This document shows, piece after piece, positions 13,901 to 25,900 of a DNA stretch of 64,000 bases. Position numbers and translations under genes: made by a program. Each line of letters starts with the position of its first letter. Position 1 is the stretch's first letter. The notes beneath the pieces were generated by a model that made no database searches, had not been told where the DNA came from, and saw only the letters and a program-made list of their open reading frames with translations. The DNA is taken from positions 210,411 through 274,410 of the forward strand of contig QAOA01002976.1 of assembly GCA_003255065.1 (NCBI GenBank). The letters are read 5' to 3'. The DNA comes from Cercis canadensis (lineage: Eukaryota; Streptophyta; Magnoliopsida; Fabales; Fabaceae).

Positions 13901-16900
13901 ATTCACCACTGGCCTCTTTATCAATTGGATATTAAAAATGCCTTTCTACATGGCGAATTGCAAGAGGAAGTTTATATAGAGCAACCTCCTGGATTTGTTG
14001 CTCAGGGGGAGTCTAGATTGGTGTGTCGACTTCGCCGATCTCTCTATGGACTTAAACAATCTCCACGGGCTTGGTTTGGGAGATTTAGTTCAGTTGTCCA
14101 ACAGTTTGGTATGACTCGAAGTGAGGCTGATCATTCAGTTTTTTACTTTCACTCATCCCCTAACCGATGCATTTACTTGGTTGTCTATGTGGATGACATT
14201 GTGATTACAGGGAATGATCAAGAAGGCATACAAAAACTCGAGCAACATCTATTCTGGCACTTTCAGACAAAAGATTTGGGCAAACTCAAGTATTTTCTAG
14301 GAATAGAAGTTGCTCAATCCCGAAAGGGTGTTACCATCTCACAGCGAAAATATGCCTTGGATATATTGAAAGAAATAGGTATGTCAAACTGCAAACCTGT
14401 GGAGACTCTAATGGATCCAAATGTCAAGCTCCTACTTGATCAGGGGGAGCCCTTATCAGATCCTAGTAGATATCGGAGACTTGTTGGGAAACTCAACTAC
14501 CTTACAATGACACGTCTTGATATTGCCTTTCCTATGAGTGTACTTAGTCATCTAAGTGCTCCGTGTGACAGTCATTGGGATGCAGTAGTTCGTATTTTAA
14601 AATACATCAAGAAGGCACCAGGTAAAGGCCTATTGTATGAAAGTAGAGGACATACTCAGGTGGTTAGATATTCAGATGCTGACTGGGCAGGCTGTCCATA
14701 CAATAGATGCTCAACCACTTGATATTGTGTATTTGTTGGGGGCAATCTAGTGTCATGGAAGAGCAAGAAACAATCAGTTGTTGCTCTATCCACGGCTGAG
14801 GTAGAATACCGAGCCATGGCTAAGGCAACCTGTGAGCTCATATGGCTGAAACAGTTACTTTAGGAGTTAAAATTCATGAAGATTCAACAGATGAAACTAA
14901 TATGCGAGAACCAAGCAGCTCTCCACATTGCCTCCAATCCAGTCTTCCATGAAAGGACCAAACATATAGAGATTGACTGTCACTTTATTAGACAGAAAAT
15001 ACTTTCAGGAGATATTGCTACTAGTTTTGTTAGATCAAATGACCAGCTAGCAGACATATTCACTAAGTCTCTCGGAGGCCCTCGGGTTAACTACATTTGT
15101 AACAAGCTTGGAACATATAATATGTATGCTCCAGCTTGAGGGGGAGTATTAGAATATTAGCTGTAAATACTGTAGTTATTATAGCATATTTTTAGGCTTG
15201 TAATTAGCTTACGATTAGGCCCATGATTAGGCCCATTATTGCTATACAGTTAATATAAATAATAGATGTGAGAAGCTAGTCTCACAACCTTTTCCACTAT
15301 TCTCACAGAAGTTTTTACCATCTAACTTGTGATTGGTGATGATAAGTGAGGAGCTCAAAAGGGAGGAACTCTCACTCACCGAAGGGTTGGCCATGGAGGA
15401 TTCAACTCCAGAGGTTGTTTTTCCAGAATTTTCCATGTTCATGGATCGCTGCTCTGATACCATGTAGAATTTCTGTATTGGCTTCCTTACCCAAATGGTG
15501 AAGGAGCTGGAAATATATAGGGGTTTGATACAACCAATCAATCCCTCAAAATCAGAAATAGTCTAATCTAGGGAATTACAAATAAATATAGCTTAATCTA
15601 AGGGATTTACAGCTGTCCTATTAAATGAGCTATTTATGGAAGGATTTACAGCTATCCTATTAAATGAGCTATTTATAGAAAATCACTAATTCTCCTTGAT
15701 TGTCAATCCCGTAACCTTTGGGATTTCAACATTTGTTTATTGATATAATTCTTTTGCTGTTCTGTGTTTAGACAGGATGTTTCTGCAATCCAGGTGCATG
15801 TGCTAAATACCTCGGCTTGTCTCATTTGGACCTTCTATCAAATGCTGAGGTACTTCTACTGCCCTGTTTTACCTGCTAACGGCTTGCTATGATTGGTTTA
15901 TCTAAGTTGTGTATGTAAACTATTTTAGAAAATGATAACTAGACTTCTGAACTTAGGCTGGCCATGTTTGCTGGGATGATCATGATATAATTAATGGAAA
16001 ACCTACAGGAGCTGTAAGAGTTTCCTTTGGTTACATGTCAACATATGAAGAAGCAAAGGTAGGAACTCACCCCCCATCCTGCATTTATATTCAACTTTAG
16101 AAGTATTAGAATTATTCTGGACTTGGATACATTTTATTTTATTTTTTTTGCGTAACTGGTCAACAATTTCTTATTATGTGCTCCATGCATGACATATCAA
16201 GTTAAAACTTAGCAAGAAGGACCTAGTTCTTGCTAATTTGAAATTCTGTTTGGCTGCTTGCTTAATATGGCAATGTTGATTGAATATCTCTATGAAAGAT
16301 TTTGGTCACCTTTCTCTAACAAATCTAATTTTTTCTCCTTGTTTATTTGTCATGATTTACAGAAATTTTTTACTTTTGTTGCAAGTTCCTTCATTTCACC
16401 ACAAAATCACATCGGCCATGGGAATCAATTGAAAGGTCCACCTGCTTTCCAAGATTATTTTGTCATACTTCATACTGAATGAATTAGAATTCAAATTGCA
16501 TATATCCCTCCAATGCCAATGGTTTACGTTGTTATTACTTTTGTGTCACTGCTTCCCTCCACCCCAAAAGAGAGGAATAGTTCGCTTGCCTTAGATTTGC
16601 ATTATATGCAAACTAAGGATGCACATTTTTTTTTATAGCTGCATAGTAGGCTTCCTATTGTGACTCAAATATGCTACATGAGTTATGTTACTCATAGACA
16701 TCAATTTCATACCATTCCATATTACACTTGCCAACTACCTTATGATTTTAACTGGACCCACCAAAACTTTTTTCTGAATAGCCCTGATTCAATTAGGGCC
16801 TAGTGTGGTATGGAATTGATGTGTATGAGTAGCATTTTTTCATGCTACATTGTATCATTTATTAGTATTCCAATTCCCTTTTCTCACTTGCTGTGATGAT

Positions 16901-19900
16901 AAATTTAATTCTTTTGAGAGTGAAACTGATTCTGCCTTAGGACAAAAGCACTTAAAGCAGAAATTGGGGTTTGAAGGCTTCACCATTTGACCAGTCTAAC
17001 ATTTTGTACAAAAATGTCCTTAGTTAATAATACCAAATCACATTCCTATGCGATAACCTCACACAAGTTCTCCCCTTCATCAGTAATTAGCGTTTTTATG
17101 GTATGCATCCAAACATCTTCAGAGTTGAAAAGAGCTTTTTAACCACTGTATCCAAACACAACAGCTTCAGCTTCTCTTAAACTATTACTTCAAAAAGTTC
17201 TGCTTAAAAATGTACTTTTTTCACTGGAACTCTGGAAGTACCTTTTATTTTATGTTTTTATCATTATTTATAGACAGTTACTTGGGTTAATGACTTGCAG
17301 GCCTTGAAAAAGGTTCCTTAGCTGCTGGTTATCATCTCAAATCAATTACTATATACCCAATAAAATCCTGTGGAGGTTTCAGTACAGAAAGTTGGCCTCT
17401 TAGCAACAACGGTAATGATTTAATTTCTGCAATTCTTTGGCTGATTTATTACATGTAACTACTGTCAACTTGTGTAATAAGAAAGGGAGAATGAGAATAG
17501 AGAAAGCTGGAGATAAATTATTGGAGAGCTTAGTTATCTCGTTTATATAAAACCTCACTATCTTTGGGGTACATGAAGACACAGAGACAATCATATCCTT
17601 CCTAAACATACTCCTTGTAGAATCTGTAACACTTCTTAACCACACTCCTTAACAAACACCATAACACTGCCTGTCAGGCCGGTGCTTTTAGTTACACATT
17701 TGTTCTTTACTCATTTGTTCTAGAGGATTGCTCATCCTCTTTCTTTTTATTTTTTGGACTCAGTTTTTTATTTATTTATTTTCTCTTAATGAACTTCTAT
17801 TGTTCTGTAAAATAAAAGGGTCATAAATTTTAAGTCTTACTAGGAATGGTTATAGTTACACATTATTTTGTCTCTTGGTTTGAAGAATGAAAATAGTTAT
17901 TTCTGAAAATTCGGGGCAGGCTTGAAACATGACCGGGAGTGGATTCTCAAAAGCCTTAGTGGTGAAATTCTCACACAGAAAAAGGTAACTGTTATTATTG
18001 ATATTATTATAACTAAATAATGACACTTGTACCATTTGTTATGGTACTTTCCAAGTAAATAATGACACTTGTACCATTTGTTATGGTACTTTCCAAGTAA
18101 TTACTTTCCTAATCCTATAACATTTTCCTGACTCCTTAATACTTTCCAAAATTCTTAAACACTAGTGTCATTGTCAAATGTTGGCTATACTGAATAATTT
18201 TACTTTGTCTTCACTTCTCAAAACTATTGCTTGATAGTTCAATTTTCTTTTGTCTGATCTTAATTGTGTAGGTCCCTGAAATGTGCTTTATAAGTACTTC
18301 TATTAATCTCAGTCAGGGAGTTCTGTTTGTAGACTCTCCACATTGCAAAGAAAGATTGCAAATCAAGCTTACATTAGATGCTTATTATGGTACTAAAGAA
18401 GATATTGATTTGTACGGGCAGAGGTATATGATACTATACATGTTATTTTACATGATTGCTATACTTTCTTGCCTATACGTCTTTTCTTATGAATTGGCTC
18501 ATGGGTGCTTTCATTTTAATTGATGCATAGTTGCATACTCTTTTGCAGACTACATTTTGATGAAGCATAGTAGTCTTTTATTGTTACTAATCCTTTTTAT
18601 TCATACAATTTAAGAATTTTTAATTTGTTTTACCTACCTGTTTCAGTAGTCTTTGCTACATTCACTTGTGTGGAATATGAAGCATTTACATTATAATTCT
18701 TACTTCATCTAAGATGAACTTCATGTTGAACTTTTGAGAATTAAACCATATTTGGTGTTTCATTTGGTAAGATCTCTTTCCTCTGGACACTGGACAAAGT
18801 AGAACACAAAAGATGTATAGAAATTGGCTTTGGGAATTTAACTGACCATGTTGCATATACTTTCAGAAACACAAACAGGGAAACAATTGAAATAATTGTC
18901 AAGAAAGGGATCCTGATACTTGGACTACACTTCTAGACATTGTGTAACATTTGTACCACGTTTTCTCGGGTGATACTGGAATATGAGCATTACAAAATCT
19001 CATGAAAAGTGAATGTGATCAATCCTACTTTTATTGGTCTGTTAAGCTTGGCATACTGATGCCAGCTTAGAATAAGATCTACTATTGGGCAAAGAGATCA
19101 CAAACACAGCCAATTGGGTGCTTGTCTTCAGCCAAGCAACTGCTTCTGGTTAAGCAACCAGTAACATAGAAGAATTCCACTGAGAATAAAACTTATTTCT
19201 AAACAAAGCATTACAAAGGCTTAAATAGACCTGTTAACTTATCCTACAAGGATTAGGATTAGCAACCTTAATTCTACAAGGATTGGCACCTACCACTTTC
19301 AAGCCCAAAGGACAACTTGGACATTAAGGAAGACTCCACAACGCCTAAATAACATAAATCTGGGCTAAAATACTACCCAGAATAAAGTACTTGTATATTC
19401 AAACACCTTATGTTAAAATTCAACTTGTGTTGTGTATGCCCATTTTAGAAATTTAATTAATTAACAAAGTACTTTTACATTTTAGCATCCAAACAAATTT
19501 ACAAATTCATAAAGTACTTTTGACATCTAAAATAGCTTCAGCTTGTATTGAAGTACTTTCTCTAAAAGCCCAACCAAACAGGCTTTGTGGATTAGATTCT
19601 TTGAACAGTTAGATGGCAATCTCTTTTTTTCTTAACTTAAAAAATTTCAGGATTGTGTTTCTTGGAGAATATAGATATGATATATAGTTTGTTTTATTTT
19701 ATTAAAGATTTATACTCATCTTTCTACACAGTTTTTACAGAACATGGTATGAACGTTACACGACTACTAAAAGTTTATCCCAAGTCTCAAGATCCCTTTT
19801 GTACATGAAATAATATATAGGCCAAAGTTTATCGTCATATTATTACTTGCCTGTTATATGGTTAAGATGTTTCTACTTCAGTTTTCTCATTAATCAGATA

Positions 19901-22900
19901 AAAGATTATATTATTTTTGTTTTGTTAAAGCTATTGATTTTTTCTTTTTTGTACAGAAAAAAAAAAAAAAACGAAAACATGTGAAGGAAAATTAAGTAAC
20001 TATGATATAATTTGAAAAACCAAAACTACTTTCACAAAATTAATTGAATTCTTAGGAAAAGTTCGTACCTTATGGGTCACATATTAGTTATACCTTAAAA
20101 ATGCACACTAAAAATAAAATGATAGTTTCTGGACTCATATGATACTAACAACATAGGTAACTAGCACTCATGCCAAACTTTGAATTTTTGAGCCCAAAAG
20201 TTTAGTGTTGGGTTCTGGACTCATTATTAGATACTAGGAACATAGGTAACAGGCAAAGCTACCAGGTTGTAACTTTTTGGACACGGATGTTTTTGGCACT
20301 GGGCATATCTTCTCTTTAATAATGTGCTTACTATAATGGAAAAAAAATAAGATCAATCCAGGATGAATTCTGAGCAGCAAAACAGAACTGTACCCAATTT
20401 TATGCTTATTACATTGCTTGTGAATATTGTAGTTATTACAGCTTACATCTAGGCTTGTAATTAGGATGTGATTAGGGCCATGATTAGGGCTGTATTTATT
20501 GTACAGGTAATATAAATAATACATGTGAGAAGCTAGTCTCACACTCTTCCACTATTTCTCTCACATGGTATCAGAGCAATTTTAGTGAGAAAAATTTCTC
20601 CCTTCCCACTGTGCAATTTTCCAGTGGTGCTCCCCTGCTGTGTTTTCATTCCAGCAGTGTTTTCACTAGGGTTTAGTGGCTGTGCTTCTTTCTAGCCACC
20701 CTAGGATTCGAGTTTTCAAAATCCACCTCCATAGTCAAAGTCAGAAGCCTCCGATAGGCCCATCCCCGGAATCCCCTTGCATTCTTTATCTTTAAATTCC
20801 GTCCTTTTGTACCAGGGTGCCCATTTAATTTGATCTCTATTAGCAAATTAACCCAGACCTTACCTTATTTTGTTACCTTTGTAGCTAATTTGGTTCTTGT
20901 GCAAGATCGGGACACTGGGAGGACGATTGGAGTAGGGCGTGAGTCCCATGAGTTATACTACCTCACCACATCATCACCTCCTGTACCATTGTTTGGGACA
21001 TCCCAGTTTACAGAAACTCCAAAAGATGGAACCTAGCCTTTCTCGTATCTCTACTTTAGAATGTGAGTCTTGTCAATTAGGAAAGCATGCTCATAGTTCA
21101 TTTTCTAGTCATGTCAATAAACAAGTTGAGTCTCCCTTTACCTTAGTTCATTCTGATGTATGGGGTCCTAGTCGAGTCAACTCAACTTTGAGCTTTCAGT
21201 AATTTGTAACCTTTGTCAATGATTTTTCTCGATGTACTTGATTATTTCTAATGAAAAACTGTTCTGAACTATTCCTTATTTTCCAAACTTTTTGCTCAAA
21301 GATTCAAACTCAGTTTGGTATCACAATTCGCACCTTGAGAAGTGATAATGCACGTGAATATTTTTCTGCTGCCTTTCAATTTTTTATGACTTCTCAAGGT
21401 ATTTTCCATCAATCCTCTTGTGCTCATACCCCTCAACAAAATGGGGTGGCTGAGCGGAAAAACAAACACTTGATTGAGACTGCGCGTACTCTCCTCCTTC
21501 ATAATAATCTTCCGCTGCATTTTTGGGGAGACGCAGTTCTCACCTCTCGTTATCTGATTAATCGGATGCCATCCTCAGTATTACAAAATCAGGTGCCTCA
21601 TTCTCTTTTATTTCCCAACCAGCCACTCTACTCTCTTCCTCTTCGTGTCTTTGGTTGCACGTGTTTTGCTCATGATCTCACTCCAGGTAAAGATAAGTTA
21701 CAAGCCAAATATCTCAAATGTGTCTTTTTGGGTTATTCCCGTTTGCGAAAGGGTTATCATTGTTCCTCTCCTGCACTAAAACATTATATAGTCTCCCATG
21801 ATGTTACTTTCTTTGAGACAACCCCATTCTTCCCCTCTTCAGGACATTTTGATGCTCTAGAACATTCTACTGTTGATAATCTTCTTCCTATTTCCTTCAC
21901 TAGTCCTGTTCCATAAGCTATTTCTGCTGACTCGGCTCCTATTTTCCTCACTTACCATCGCTGACCTCGACCCGAACCTGTTGAGAGCCCCGTCACTGAG
22001 AGTCCTACCACTGAGAGCCCTTTCACTGACAGTGAGAGTCCTAATGACAGTCTTGCCACTAACCTAGTGAACTTACCTCTCGCTCCGATCACTGAGAGCC
22101 CTTTCACTGACAGTGAGAGTCCTAATGACAGTCTTGCCACTAACCCAGTGAACTTACCTCTCGCTCCGGTTGCTTCTCCAGTTTCGGTCTCTGACATGGA
22201 TCGTTCCATTGTTGATCACAAAGGTATTCATTCTACTTGTAACCCTCACCCTATTTACAATTTTGTGAGCTATTACCGTTTGTCTCCACCATATTCTACC
22301 TTTGCATCGTCTTTGTCTTCTGTTTCGGTTCCTAAAAATACAGGTGAAATGCTTTCCGACCCAGGGTGGCATAAGGCAATGATTAATGAGATGGCTTCCT
22401 TAGATTCCAATAGCACTAGGGATTTGGTTCCTCTCCCACGTGGTAAATCTACAATTGGTTGTCGTTGGGTTTATACAGTCAAAGTTGGCCCTGATGGCCA
22501 AATAGATCGTCTGAAGGCTCGGCTGGTTGCAAAGGGATATACCCAGATCTATGGCCTTGACTATGTCAATACATTTTCCCCTGTTGGCAAGATGGCCTCT
22601 ATTCGCCTCTTTCTCTCTATGGCAGCCATTCACCGCTGGCCCCTTTATCAGCTTGATATTAAAATTGCCTTTCTACATGGTGAATTGCAGGAGGAAGTCT
22701 ATAAGGAGCAACCACCTGGGTTTATTGCTCAGGGGGAGTCTAGATTGGTATGTCGACTTCGCCGATCTCTTTATTGACTTAAACAATCTCCACGGGCTTG
22801 GTTTGGGTGATTTAATGCAGTTGTCCGAGCATTTGGTATGATTCAGAGTGAGGCCGATCACTCAGTCTTTTACTGTCATTCATCCTCTAATTGATGCATT

Positions 22901-25900
22901 TACCTAGTTGTCTATGTAGATGACATTGTGATTACAGGGAATGACCAAGATGGTATACAAAAGCTCAAACAACATCTATTCTAGCACTTTTAGACAAAGG
23001 ATTTGGGCAAACTTAAGTATTTTTTAAGAATAGAAGTTACTCAATCACAAAAGGGTATTGCCATCTCACAACGGAAATATGCCTTGGACATTTTGAGAGA
23101 AACGGGCATGTCAAATTGCAAACCTATGGATACTCCAATGGATCCAAATGTCAAGCTCTTACCCGATCAATGGGAGCCCTTATCAGATCCCAGCAGATAC
23201 CGGAGACTTGTTGGAAAACTCAACTATCTTACAGTGACACAGCTTGATATTGCCTTTTCGATGAGTGTAGTTAGTCAGTTTGACTTCTCCATGTAACAGT
23301 CATTGGGATGCAGTGATTCGTATTTTAAAATACATCAAGAAGGCACCGGGTAAAGGTCTCTTGTATGAAAGTAGGGGACATACTCAGATAGTTGGCTATT
23401 CAGATACTGATTGGGCAGGATGTCCATATGATAGATGCACGACTACCGGATATTGTGTATTTGTTGGAGGCAATCTAGTGTCGTGGAAGAGCAAGAAACA
23501 ATCTGTTGTTGCTTGGTCCATTGTTGAGGCAGAATACTGAGTCATGGCTAAAGCAACTTGTGAGCTCATATGGCTGAAACAGTTACTCCAGGAGTAAAAA
23601 TTTATGAAGGTTCAGCAAATGAGATTAATATGTGATAATCAAACAGCTCTTCATATTGCCTCTAATCCAATCTTCCATGAAAGGACCAAACATATAAAGA
23701 TAGATTGTCATTTTATTAGAGAGAAGATACTTTCAAGGGATATCGCTACTAGTTTTGTCAGATCAAACGATCAGTTAGCAAATATTTTTACTAAGTCTCT
23801 CGGAGGCCCTCGAGTTAACTACATTTGTAACAAACTTGGAACATACGATATGTATGCTTCAGCTTGAGGGGGAGTGTTAGAATATTCAATATTGATTGAC
23901 TGTGAATATTGTAGTTATTATAGCTTACATCTAGGCTTGTAATTAGGATGTGATTATGCATATGATTAGGGCTGTATTTATTGTACAGTTAATATAAATA
24001 ATACTTGTGAGAAGCTAGTCTCACACTCTTCCACCATTTCTCACAATTGAAAAATACAATGCTTTTAGATGATATTGAATAACAAAATTCTTATTCTGTA
24101 ATACTGTTTCACCCAAGCTTGGCTCCTTTTTGTTGGGATGATTCTTGAACTTTCATATGAGATTGATCTTTGATGCAAAATTGACCTTCCACTTCAACTC
24201 CTTGTTTACTATGATGGAATAGCATTTCTTTGAATGAAGTTTTTTCAGCCCTTTTGGCATGGCACCATATGAGAGTACATTGATATTTGCATCAATCTTT
24301 TGAGACTTATGTTGAACTGCCTCAATCAATAAATACCACCCCCACCCTCCTTTTGTTTTTGTTTTGTTTTTTTTTTTTTTTTTTTTGGTGATTCTCNTTT
24401 TTTTTCTTGTGATTCTCAAACTTAGAATATAATTCTTATGTTGTTTAGGTATGAGGTCCATAATTACAACAATGAAATCAATGATTGGTTTAGCGAAGCC
24501 ATTGGTAAACCTTGCACTTTGTTACGCTATTCTAGTCGCCGTTGTGATTTTGTGTCAAAAATAGCCAAAGGGGCTGTCATGTGCAGAGATGCAAACAGTG
24601 AGCCTAATTTTGCCAATGAAGCGCAGTTCTTGTTAGTATCTGAGGAAAGTGTATCTGACCTCAACAACAGATTAAGTTCAAGTATGTTCTCGTACTTGTT
24701 TTCAATATGACATACTATTCCCTTTACTGTTTGAGCCCTTTATTTCCATGTAAACTATAATTTTACTGCCATTTCATTTTAGAATGCTGCTTGGAAGATT
24801 TTGTCTAATTTATTGTGGAATTTCATAGAAATTAGTTGTTGTTGTATAATGGATTGCATTGTCATTAATATGATTGCTTACTTGGTCAATTCATAAAATT
24901 ACAGTTCTTGGGGTCTTACATTTGTTGTAATAATTTTAATCCTTGCAACTCCTATTGTTGATTCCAATGCTCTCCTAGTTAAGTTAGTTGAAAAGAGGAT
25001 TTATGTGGGAAACAGAGACTTGATAAAGTTTAACCAAATTCATTTAAGATAGATTAATTCTGCATTTCAACTTCAGTAATCACTGTTATTTCTTAGATCT
25101 TGTCTGCTACATTTTTATTTATTTTTTAAATATAGAATTTATGCCAACCATAATCGATGGTACTAGATGTGCAGAAGGGCATATGTGAGGCAACAATTCA
25201 AGTGACAGCAAGTAGATTCCGGCCGAACCTTGTGGTATCTGGAGGCAGGCCATATGATGAAGATGGATGGACAAACTTTCGAATTGGAAATAACACTTTC
25301 AGAGTAAGTCCTAATAACCTTAAAGCAAGGCCTATGCCAATGTACAATTTAACATGGATACCATTCTTCTTTGATAGCTGTTTTGACTTTATAATGTCTA
25401 TGGGTGCCATCCTGCTGTTCACATTGCATTTTGGCAAAGCCTACATATGAATTTGATGCCCAATATTTTATGATTGACTTCAATGGTTTTGGGGCTGTGC
25501 ACAATTGGTGCTGTGCATTTTATATATATCTTGATAATAATTTTTTTTTTTTTTTTTTTTTTTTNTTTTTTGTTGGGGGGGGGGCGAAGTTGCACAAATC
25601 CACCCAAAGATCCCCCTATACTAAGAAAAATTGCAATCTCCACTCTAATTTATTAAGATTTCAGCTAATTTCAACTTTTGTCTAAATTTACCTACTAATA
25701 TAAGGCACACGTGATGAGCAAAAATGTCTTTACACTTAAAAAGGATTTTATGATATCTCACAAGCAATCATGTGCATGTTAAATCGGCAGCCAATTTTGG
25801 ACAAAATTTGGAATTAGAAATATCTCAATAAAAGGGATTATTGTAATTGGACCCAAAGATCAGATGGATTTCAGCAATTTGTTCTGTTCTTTTTGATCCC

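Larger units (their letters stand above)
10302..15307 (+). mobile_element. Copia LTR retrotransposon A, nested in B
   Basis: 5,006 bp flanked by GAAGT (10297-10301 and 15308-15312). Short LTRs: 10302-10450 and 15147-15307. Primer site TGGTATCAGAGC at 10451-10462; purine tract GAGGGGGAG just before 15147. Gene order is gag-protease-integrase-RT-RNase H. The same family occurs as D and C in this window. It carries a gag frameshift and several pol stops, so it is non-autonomous now. Confidence 0.94.
6184..15731 (-). mobile_element. Copia LTR retrotransposon B, interrupted by element A
   Basis: Flanked by the 5-bp duplication TTTGT (6179-6183 and 15732-15736), inside an ABA3 intron. Terminal repeats are 6184-6452 and 15463-15731, both 269 bp. 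Read on the minus strand: LTR beginning TGTTGAAATC, primer site TGGTATCAGAGC (15462-15451, initiator tRNA-Met type), gag, protease, integrase, RT, RNase H (Copia order), then a purine tract GAGGGGGAG before the 3' LTR. Removing A and its extra TSD leaves about 4.54 kb. The coding part carries stops, deletions and frameshifts, so this copy should not move on its own. Confidence 0.92.
20419..24045 (+). mobile_element. Copia LTR retrotransposon D, internally deleted relative of A
   Basis: The 5' LTR (about 20419-20565) lacks its first ~30 bp, so no target duplication can be read. Primer site TGGTATCAGAGC 20566-20577. The 3' LTR 23875-24045 (171 bp) follows a GAGGGGGAG purine tract. Compared with A, everything from the leader to mid-protease is missing: at about 20775 the leader runs straight into the sequence matching A near 12040. 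It therefore lacks gag and the protease active site. It lies in the ABA3 intron 18424-24448. Confidence 0.88.

Noticed and set aside
21952-22209. Minus-strand ORF with [11 protein letters not shown] repeats
   Set aside because: Shadow of the 81-bp tandem repeat in the plus-strand Copia D linker.
25175-25303. Alternative ABA3 acceptor after GTGCAG (25171-25174)
   Set aside because: It puts the exon out of frame and meets a stop within a few codons; the AG at 25165-25166 keeps the frame.
24390-25575. Single N bases at about 24397 and 25565 as sites of biological interest
   Set aside because: Both lie in poly-T tracts and reflect sequencing uncertainty.
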